From Laburnicola sp. R22_1 (taxonomy: Eukaryota > Ascomycota > Dothideomycetes > Pleosporales > Didymosphaeriaceae), in the NCBI GenBank assembly GCA_014281115.1, contig JACONQ010000010.1:2480001-2544000 (forward strand): a stretch of DNA of 64,000 nucleotides, in the 5' to 3' direction. Below the pieces are notes generated by a model. That model searched no databases. It was not told where the DNA came from and worked only from the letters and a program-made list of their open reading frames with translations. Made by a program: the position numbers and the translations under genes. Each line of letters starts with the position of its first letter. Position 1 is the stretch's first letter. This document shows, piece by piece, positions 56,836 through 64,000 of the stretch.

Positions 56836-57909
56836 CTAACTGTCATCTCCAGAGTCCTGGTCTTGGCTCTGCCGATCCACCTGTATTCGTTCCCTGGGCT
56901 TCTTCATCGTTTGGGTTTGCTTCTCCCAGGCGCCTGTCCGCTGGAACTTCTTCTTCCAGGAAAAAGGTGTCCTGCAGTGCTTCATGGCTTCGGCGTGACC
57001 GTGACCTGCCGCCATGAGTTGATGATAAAGCTCCGTGGCGGCGTTATTGTCGTATTTTGTCGGCCGAAACTTCTTCTGCCCGGTATTCTCTCCGGATTGC
57101 TGATCAACGTCAACCAGATACGGTCCTGCCCGCTGGTCCCTCTTGTTAGTTGAAGTGGCTTCCACTTCAAAATCTAGCCTGGCTTTGACAAGACCGCGTT
57201 CTATGCTACAACCTGCGTATGTCTTCTGGTCGGCTCCATTTATGTAGGTCCTAAAGGCGTGGCCACCCTTTCGATTGCACAGCCAAGCTTTTTTATTCTT
57301 GTTTTTGGTTGCTCGTGTCCCGTTCGGAGGCTGTCCGTCGTAGTACCTCGTGGTTGGTATCTCATGTTGAAAGGTGTACTCGGTGATGTATTCGTGGGTA
57401 TGTGGCACAAGCGGAGATGCAGATGCTTCTTCACCCGCTTCGGGAGATGCGAGTGTACTGGGGCTCTGAACAGACGACATTTTGGTATGGAGAGGTCCTC
57501 GCCGTTCATACATTGAATAAAGCTGCGACGGAACTCGCGCGTGGAGACTGTCACACCTCTGGTTGGGCCTCAAACGTAACCTCGGAGTCTCATCTAGCGC
57601 AAAACTTTCTGTGTCCGTGTATCCTGCAGTCCCATTTGGCGCAACACTTTCCGTGTCTGAGTTTTCTGCAGTCCCGCGAGTCCTTTGCAGATATGCAATA
57701 GCTCTATTATGGTCGTAGCTATTGCGCCCGAGTGTTTGTTGCGCGGCTTCGATGGTCAATGAGTAGTCGCCAATAGCGTTTCGAAGCATATTAACCACGC
57801 GCGGTGCAGGTGGTTCTTGGTTTGAAATGCTGTGTCCCTTTGGTCGTGCTCGTTTTGTCGGCGTCTCGACCGACTCCGTCGATCGCACCCGTTTTTTTGG
57901 AGTCCCCAT
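56836..57909 (-). CDS. Hypothetical protein, 357 residues (possibly truncated)
   Basis: Not recognised. The start at 57909 gives MGTPKKRVRSTESVETPTKRARPKGH, a basic N-terminus like a nuclear localisation signal. A short helical module follows (NMLRNAIGDYSLTIEAAQQTLG, then NRAIAYLQRT) that resembles a UBA-like three-helix bundle. Ser/Thr-rich linkers with two similar TDTES and SDTES motifs lead to a Trp/Cys-containing segment (NKKAWLCNRKGGHAFRTYING, then KTYAGCSIERGLVKARLDFEV) and a basic C-terminus. The stop TAG at 56836-56838 is followed by a long open stretch in the same frame, so this product may be a truncation. It lies next to the AT-rich repeat arm, and a 40-bp motif 136 bp upstream recurs at 28647-28686. 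Confidence 0.6.
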   Translation of the reverse strand: MGTPKKRVRSTESVETPTKRARPKGHSISNQEPPAPRVVNMLRNAIGDYSLTIEAAQQTLGRNSYDHNRAIAYLQRTRGTAENSDTESVAPNGTAGYTDTESFALDETPRLRLRPNQRCDSLHARVPSQLYSMYERRGPLHTKMSSVQSPSTLASPEAGEEASASPLVPHTHEYITEYTFQHEIPTTRYYDGQPPNGTRATKNKNKKAWLCNRKGGHAFRTYINGADQKTYAGCSIERGLVKARLDFEVEATSTNKRDQRAGPYLVDVDQQSGENTGQKKFRPTKYDNNAATELYHQLMAAGHGHAEAMKHCRTPFSWKKKFQRTGAWEKQTQTMKKPRERIQVDRQSQDQDSGDDS

Positions 57910-58044
57910 TGCTGATGGCGGTCCTCAAAGTTAGTGGGTGTCGTGGACAAAAGCAGACGTAGACAAGAACTGGGTGTTTGAGTTGGGACCTGGGGAAGCT
58001 CGGGGTGCGAGAAATTCAATCGCGGGGTAGTTAGAGCTTGGTAT

Positions 58045-58084
58045 TTGGGAGATTGCCAAAGTGGAGGCGGCTTGTTATGACGTC
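58045..58084 (+). repeat. 40-bp dispersed motif, copy 2
   Basis: Same family as 28647-28686. It lies upstream of the 57909 gene, in inverted orientation relative to that gene. Confidence 0.75.
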
Positions 58085-58930
58085 AACGTCGACGTGAAGG
58101 CGACTTGGACTCCCAGAGGCCCAAAAAGTCACGATTTTATGCCAGCGTCCGCACTTATTTTTCATTCACTCATATCAGATTATAGTCGACCTGTCCTTTC
58201 ACAGATCATGAGACTTAACAGCACAACTAAGGTTCAACAGCGAAAGTACATAAAAAGAGCGTTACTTCATAGCGAAAATCTATCCAACAGTTTAAAGTCA
58301 AGATTCTAGAGACTCATTATACCTTATTGCAACCAACACAATTTTGTTAGTAGAAGGGGCCAAAATTTTTTTTAGGTAATATATAACTTATAAGGAGCTA
58401 AACTAAAGTTTAAATACTATAACTATACTTCTACTATATATAACTCTATATTATACTTTACTAGTAAAGGGAGCTATTATTAGGAAAAATTTTGTACGCG
58501 CATAAGCACCTAGGACACCGAAGCGGCCCTATATAAGGCTACAGATACCTACGCACTAAATACGCTTAGAGTATACTAGTAATACTACTTTTTCTTAGTG
58601 TATATATATATATAAAGTTGCGTAAGAATACGCACCTATACTACTAGTATACCTAAGGTAGCTAGAGTAGCTAGAATACTCTAAGTGCCTATACTACTTA
58701 TAAAATACTAATTAATTAGTAAATAAAGCTCTTTAATTAGCTAAAATTTAATAAAAAGCTTAGTAATCTACTTAGTAAGCTTAAAAACTATTTTTTTAAA
58801 GTATAAAGTTAAAGTCTTTTACTAGATAGTAATTGCTAGTTAATATAATAGTATTAATTACTAGCGTATTATATAGAACTTCTACCTAACCCTAAATTCT
58901 AGATTTTATAGATTTAAAAATAGAAAAAAT

Positions 58931-59214
58931 ATGTGGCGTTAAATTAACTACCTAGGAGTAGCACGACAAAGGCTTTTATCTTAAATAACATAATAAAAAA
59001 GCAGAGCCCCTACTAGTAATTAAAAAAAGCGTGAAAAGGTAGTTACAAAAATGCGATAGAAAAAATATAGTTTTATAATTATTTAAATTTTTGTAACTAC
59101 CTTTTTATGCTATTTTTTAATTACTAAGTAGGGGGCTCTACTTTTTTTATTATGTTATTTAAGATAAAAGCCTTTGTCGTGTTACCCCTAGGTAGTTAAT
59201 TTAACGCCACACAT
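58931..59214. repeat. Palindromic foldback element built from the ~120-bp repeat
   Basis: Left arm 58931-59052 begins ATGTGGCGTTAAATTAACTA; right arm 59086-59214 is its near-perfect complement, ending AACGCCACACAT. The centre is about 35 bp. Looks like a MITE or two long terminal inverted repeats joined. Confidence 0.88.
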
Positions 59215-59393
59215 AATTATTTAAAAGAATTAGATTAGGCGAAAATTAGTAGGTTAGTAAAGAATACTATTTTAAAAAGTATAAATTTTAATAAATTTTT
59301 AACTACTTTACTTTTATTAAACCTTTTTTAAAAATTTAAATAATATATTATTAGTACTATGTTTTTATATATAAATATTACGTAATATATTTA

Positions 59394-59520
59394 ATATAGC
59401 GTTAATTTATCTGCCTAGGGTAGAATAATAAAGGCTTTTATCTTAAATAACAAAGTAAAATAAGCAGAGCCTCCTACTTAGTAATTAAAAAGAGCATAAG
59501 AATGTAATTATAAAAATGCG
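59394..59520 (+). repeat. ~120-bp repeat, third copy
   Basis: Same order of words as the left arm at 58931 (GCGTTAATTTA, CCTAGGG, AAAGGCTTTTATCTTAAATA, GCAGAGCC, TACTTAGTAATTAAAAAGAG), with more mutations. Confidence 0.82.
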
Positions 59521-59795
59521 CATTTAAACTACTAAGTAAGCTTAGTAGTTTTAGCGCAAAGCTTCTATATGCAAAGTTTTTATAAAGAGGCTATAGTTAG
59601 TATTAAGACTAATAGGGTAGCTAGTCCTAGCGGCTAGGATTAGTTCTTAGGCAAGAGCGTCTTAATAAGGGTAAGGGGTCTTAACTACTTACGCTAGTTA
59701 AAGGAGTGTTAGTATTAAAGGTTATAAGATAACAAATTAATAATAGGGTTAAATATAAGTATTAAATATTAATACTTACGTTCCTATATATTCTT

Positions 59796-59930
59796 AATAG
59801 TAATAGTAGACTATTAGTTACTAACTATTATAGTAGTTAATTATCGCTTATTAACTATAATAGTAGTTAACTATTAGCTACGTATTAGTAGTTAACTATT
59901 ACTTATTAACTATTAGTTATATAATATTAC
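59796..59930. repeat. Degenerate palindromic TAGTTAACTA tract
   Basis: Several alternations of TAGTAGTTAACTATTA and relatives; each core is self-complementary. Confidence 0.75.
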
Positions 59931-61249
59931 CGCCAAGCTTACTTAGCTCGCTTATAACGCGCTAACCCCTTTTTATTAACACTTTAAAACGCTTTTCTAT
60001 ATATATAATAGTAGGAGGGGTATTTGTTATTATTGTAATATTTTTATTAGAAACCCCTTAGTCGCAAAAAAACTATATAATATTAGCGCTAGCAGCATAG
60101 TCCTATTGTGTTTTATCTTTATTAGCTAATAGTAAGCATTAATAATAATACAAATTAGGTCTTAGTTCCTTTCTAGATCTTAGATCCTAATATTATCCCC
60201 CTCTCTTTTAGATTTATTCTTAAATTATGTACTTAATTTGCCACTATTATATAACTATAAGCCCTATATTCTAGGTCCTTTAAGCTAGAGACTATAATAC
60301 TATCTAACTCTTATTTTTATTAGCTCTATCTTTATAATAAAATTCTTTAAGCTAATATAATTATAGAAGTTTTGTGTTTAAAGTATTTTTTAAAGAATCT
60401 TATATATTATATTATGCTAAACTCTAGATTAAAGTGTGCTAAGTATATCTATACTGAAGAACTATATATAGATATATTTTAGTTATTAATTAATAAGACT
60501 TATAAGAAGTATAAAAAGAAGGTTAAAGAGAATAAAAAGAGCTAGTAACTATAATTGCTTAGTTATTAAGAAATAAAAAAATATTAGCATAGGCTAAAGA
60601 GTGTGCGCATAAGAAAATATTATGTTTAGCTAATAAGTTAGTAGAGGAAGGTAAATTAGTAAACGTAAAACTATTAAATTGTGTAGCAATAGATATATTT
60701 ATTAAATTCTCTTCTACTATATAGTTAATATTAGATCTTCTAGATAGCTTTACCACTATTCTCTTTTTAACTTCCTAGTAAGTTGTTATTAGTTATAGTC
60801 CTAGATTTTCTACTAATAGTTGCCTAGATAGTTTATAGGTTCCTAAGTGTTTTTACTATATAGGTATTTCTTTTACTTAATAAGGTATATTCTTAGCTAA
60901 TCTATATAGTCTAGAATTTGTTTAACTTTAAATTTGTTTTCTTCTTTAGCCTAGTAATAGAAGGTAGTTTAGACTAGTGTCTTAGGATCTATAGATTCTA
61001 AATAGTCTATATAGAATATTAGGTGTATTCTAGCATTAGATAGTAACTGCAGTTTATAGTTAACTAGTAATATTTGCTTAAAAATAAAAAATAGTCTGAC
61101 CTTAATATAATTTTATTTCTTATATTTCTTCTTCTAGGTTTAAAGGTTCTTTATAAGCAGATATGCTTTATTCCCTTCTTTAGCCAAGGTGCTATTTTTT
61201 ATTTTTAGTTTATATAGGAAATTAATTACTATTAAGCTTTTTCTTTTTT

Positions 61250-61369
61250 ATAATTACCTTTTTCACGCTCTTTTTAATTACTAAGTAGGGGGCTCTGCTT
61301 TTTTTATTATGTTATTTAAGATAAAAGCCTTTATTATGCTACCTCTAGGTAGTTAATTTAACGTTATAT
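61250..61369 (-). repeat. ~120-bp repeat, fourth copy (inverted)
   Basis: Complement of the 58931 arm; ends CTAGGTAGTTAATTTAACGTTATAT, where CGCCACAT has become CGTTATAT. With the copy at 59394 it could bound a 1.98-kb element (59394-61369). Confidence 0.82.
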
Positions 61370-61543
61370 TAAGCTTTCATAAGGTTTTCTTAGAGTTGTT
61401 TGTGTACTTTCTTTATGTTTTCTACTATATTAATAGCTTTATCTATTTTAATTATTATAGGAAATATCTAATTAAAGAGATATAAATATCTTCTATAGTT
61501 TGTGTAAAATAGTATGTATTTTATAGCTGCTACTTTTTTTTTA

Positions 61544-61660
61544 TTATCACCTTTTTACGCCTTCTTTAATTACTAAGCAGGGGCTCTGCTTTTTTTGTCA
61601 TATTATTTGAGATGAAAGTCTTTGTTGTCCTACCCCTAGGTAGATAAAATAACGCCACAT
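61544..61660 (-). repeat. ~120-bp repeat, fifth copy (inverted)
   Basis: Complement of the 58931 arm; retains the AACGCCACAT end and the CCCCTAGGTAG word. Confidence 0.82.
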
Positions 61661-61928
61661 AGCTGCTAAAACTTTATTATTATATATAAGTTATGCAATA
61701 GGTAGTAATAAAATCTAGTTATTCTTTTAGTTATTATAGTAGATGCGTAGATACGTTTTTATAGTTTAGTTTATACGTTCTATCTATCTATTTATTTGTA
61801 AATAATAAGCTATTAATAGCTTTTATTTTATTCTAATAAGTGCTATAAGCGTTATCTAGTAGTTTAAAGTAAAGAGTTTATCTCTATTGCTAATAATTGT
61901 TTTTAGAATTTTATAATATCTAATAAGT

Positions 61929-62370
61929 ATAATAGTACTTGCTAGCCTCTCTACTAAGCACGCCCTATTACCCTTTTTTTACACCCTATTTCCCCTATTT
62001 GCGCCTTTTACCTTCCTAAAGACGCCTTTTCTAGTTAGTGTTAACGTAGTAGTTAGCGTGGGCCTGTGCCCTATACCGCCCTCTATATAAGAAAGGGCCC
62101 TCTATATCCCTTTCTTATCCACTATTTTAAAATAGTATTAATTTAACTAGCTCTTTTAACTATTCTAGCTATCCCTAATAGGTTAGCCCTATAAGGCTAT
62201 GTATTGCCCTTATATTATTCTAAGACTAACTATTTTTATTTAGCTATAGATAGCAATATAATATCTACTCCTCTTTTAAGACACTACCTATAGGTAGTTA
62301 AATTAGTAAAAGTTTTACCTTATTAGTTACTAGTTATACTAGGCAATTATTATACTGCGTTAAAGTCTAT
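61929..62370 (+). repeat. ~430-bp direct repeat, copy A (LTR-like)
   Basis: Co-linear with 63529-63970 at about 1.6 kb distance. Contains a TATA-like CTCTATATAAGAAAGGG at about 62081-62097 and a hairpin (AAGAAAGGG with CCCTTTCTT). Confidence 0.85.
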
Positions 62371-62835
62371 TAAGAAAGGCTGCTTCTACACTCCTTTGCC
62401 TACTATAAGTTAGTCAGGGTATATTAGTTTATTAGTTACTTTAGTGCTAGGTAGCTATTATACTACGCTAAGGTCTATTAAGAGAGACTGCTTCTAAGTT
62501 TCTCCTTTGCTTATTGTATAAGGGTAGAAACTTTATAAGTTACTAGAAAGGATTCTTAGTATTAGAAAGTTTGTATTTTACTGCCCTAAAGTCTATTAAA
62601 AGAGACTACTTCTAAGTCTCTCCTTTGCTTAATATATAAGAGTAGGAACTTTATTAGTTACTAGAAAGGATCTCTAGTGCTAAAGAGTTTGTATTTCACT
62701 ACCCTAAAGTCTATTAAGAGTGGCTGCCTCTAAGTCCCTCCTTTGCTTAACGCATAAGGATAGGAATTTTATTAGTTACTTTTATAAGAGATTAGTTTAA
62801 TAGGTTACACTACTATAGTCTATTAAGAGAGATTG
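62362..62835 (+). repeat. Tandem array, ~115-bp unit
   Basis: The word AAGTCTATTAAGAGAGACTG and variants recur at about 62362, 62471, 62588, 62705 and 62817 (spacing 109-117 bp), each followed by a CTAAGT-CTCCTTTGCTTA segment in most units. Confidence 0.83.
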
Positions 62836-63070
62836 CTTTAAGTTGCAAAAGTAGTAGTACTACTTTACACTAGTAGGATTAAGATACTACTAAGGCCTAT
62901 TTAGAAAGGCTAGAATTCTAAGTTTACTAGCTACTAGTTATAGCATAAGTAGTAGAAAGTGCTATTAGTTATCCCTATAAGACTTTATACTCTAGTTTAA
63001 TAGATTATATCTAGATTTACTAAAATAAGTTCCTCTAGTCTATTAAGAGGCCGTCCTAAATATCTCTAAA

Positions 63071-63189
63071 TAATAATAAATAATAATAAATAATAATAAA
63101 TAATAATAAATAATAATAAATAATAATAAATAATAATAAATAATAATAAATAATAATAAATAATAATAAATAATAATAAATAATAATAA
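63071..63189. repeat. Decanucleotide microsatellite (TAATAATAAA)n
   Basis: Eleven perfect 10-bp copies (63071-63180) plus a partial one. Confidence 0.97.
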
Positions 63190-63528
63190 CAAATAATAAT
63201 AAACAATAACTATATTATCTTTAAAGACTAATTTGCCTATAACACCTAACTAGTATTACACTATAAGGGCTAAAGGCACTAAGTAAAGAAAATTAGAATT
63301 AGGCTCTAGAGACGCTATAGCGCCACCTATAAAGATTTTATATAAATAATACTTTTACCTTTTTTATAAGGCGCCCTATCTTACTTACTAAGTATACTAG
63401 CTTACACTTATAAAATACCTAGACTTACTAAATTTAGGTACCCTACTACACCTAACTATTAATCTCTTAGGTATTTTTTATTATTATTTCTTACTACCTT
63501 TATAATAGACACCCCTAATAAACTACTC

Positions 63529-63970
63529 TTATAATAGTCCTGTATCGGCGTCTCTACTAAGCATATCCTATTACCTTTCTTTTATACTCTATTTCCCCTA
63601 TATATGCCTTTTACCTTTCTAAAGACGCCTTTTCTAGTTAGTGTTAGCGTATAGCTAGTGTAGGCCTATACCCTATACCGTCCTCTATATAAGAAAGGGC
63701 CTCCTATATTCCTTTCTTGTTTACTATCTTAGAATAGTATTAATTTAACTAGCTCTTTTACCTATTCTAGCTATCTATAATAGGTTAGCCTTATAAGACT
63801 ATATATCGCCCTTATATTATTCTAAGATTATTCTTTTTATTTAGCTGTGGACAGTAATATAATATCTACTCCTCTCTTAAGATGCTGCCTATAGGCAGTT
63901 AAATTAGTAGAAGTTTTACTTTATTAGTTACTAGTTGTGCTAGGTAGTTGCCTAAAGTCTATAAGACTAC
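63529..63970 (+). repeat. ~430-bp direct repeat, copy B
   Basis: Second copy of 61929-62370, again with CCTCTATATAAGAAAGGG (about 63682) and a hairpin (AAGAAAGG with CCTTTCTT); extends to the window edge with decreasing match. Confidence 0.83.
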
Positions 63971-64000
63971 TAATTTAACTTCTCTACCTATTGCAAATAG

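Larger units (their letters stand above)
58316..64000. other. AT-rich, gene-free RIP isochore
   Basis: From about 58316 to the window end the sequence is very AT-rich, dominated by TA, TTA and CTA words, with stops in every frame and no credible gene. The change from GC-rich is sharp. It consists of layered degenerate repeats listed separately. The pattern fits RIP-mutated transposon-derived DNA, as in fungal centromeric, subtelomeric or gene-poor blocks. No telomere repeat is seen. Confidence 0.88.

Noticed and set aside
60559..60756. Small minus-strand frame in the AT-rich arm
   Set aside because: Asn/Ile/Leu-rich translation of AT-rich DNA, as expected by chance between RIP stops.
63071..63189. 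CRISPR-like or telomere-like array
   Set aside because: Contiguous 10-bp microsatellite without spacers; the unit is not a telomere repeat and the organism is a eukaryote.
1..64000. tRNA, rRNA or riboswitch genes
   Set aside because: I saw no cloverleaf with A/B boxes or conserved rRNA segment by eye; a tRNAscan-type search would be decisive.

Overview
The window is nuclear DNA of a filamentous ascomycete (Pezizomycotina; a Dothideomycete is my guess, not proven). Genes are GC-rich and lie on both strands. Most have a few 45-75 nt GT-AG introns with CTAAC/CTGAC-type branch sites. Old repeats are saturated with TpA and TAG/TAA stops, the footprint of repeat-induced point mutation (RIP). I found no bacterial, viral or organellar genes.

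Layout. (1) 1-10.4 kb: the Yta7/ATAD2-type chromatin ATPase (C-terminus outside the window), a two-helix mitochondrial protein, a RIP-degraded Fot1/pogo element with perfect 46-bp ends, and the E3-binding subunit of pyruvate dehydrogenase (PDX1). (2) 11.3-22.6 kb: a calcium-binding mitochondrial aspartate/glutamate carrier, a C2H2 transcription factor behind a long leader, a microsatellite-rich convergent spacer, ribosomal protein uS5 (RPS2) and a coiled-coil protein possibly of the Atg28 family. (3) 24.0-29.6 kb: two unrecognised small genes flanking a 3.67-kb hAT transposon with an intact target-site duplication and a nearly complete transposase. (4) 30.3-55.2 kb: a dense gene block with the Rad2/XPG repair nuclease, a BRCT protein with nine YPKTPAH-type repeats, a Ste6-like full ABC transporter, a PBDC1 homologue, a WDR6/Trm734-type WD protein, a membrane-anchored ZZ/EF-hand protein, a short-chain dehydrogenase and an alpha/beta hydrolase. 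(5) 56.0-57.9 kb: a lineage-specific gene that looks partly broken. (6) 58.3-64 kb: an AT-rich, gene-free isochore of degenerate repeats, including an inverted-repeat family of about 120 bp, a direct repeat of about 430 bp with a TATA-like motif and hairpin, an array of about 115-bp units, and a decanucleotide microsatellite.

The genes are housekeeping and developmental functions (chromatin, DNA repair, respiration, translation, tRNA modification, pheromone export) and do not form a metabolic cluster. The most unusual features are two DNA transposons with preserved ends, each inserted in the short shared promoter of a divergent gene pair, the repeat-bearing BRCT protein, and the layered repeat structure of the right-hand AT-rich arm. 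Gene models were spliced by eye from reading-frame continuity and splice motifs. Function calls are from motif and family recognition, with no database search.
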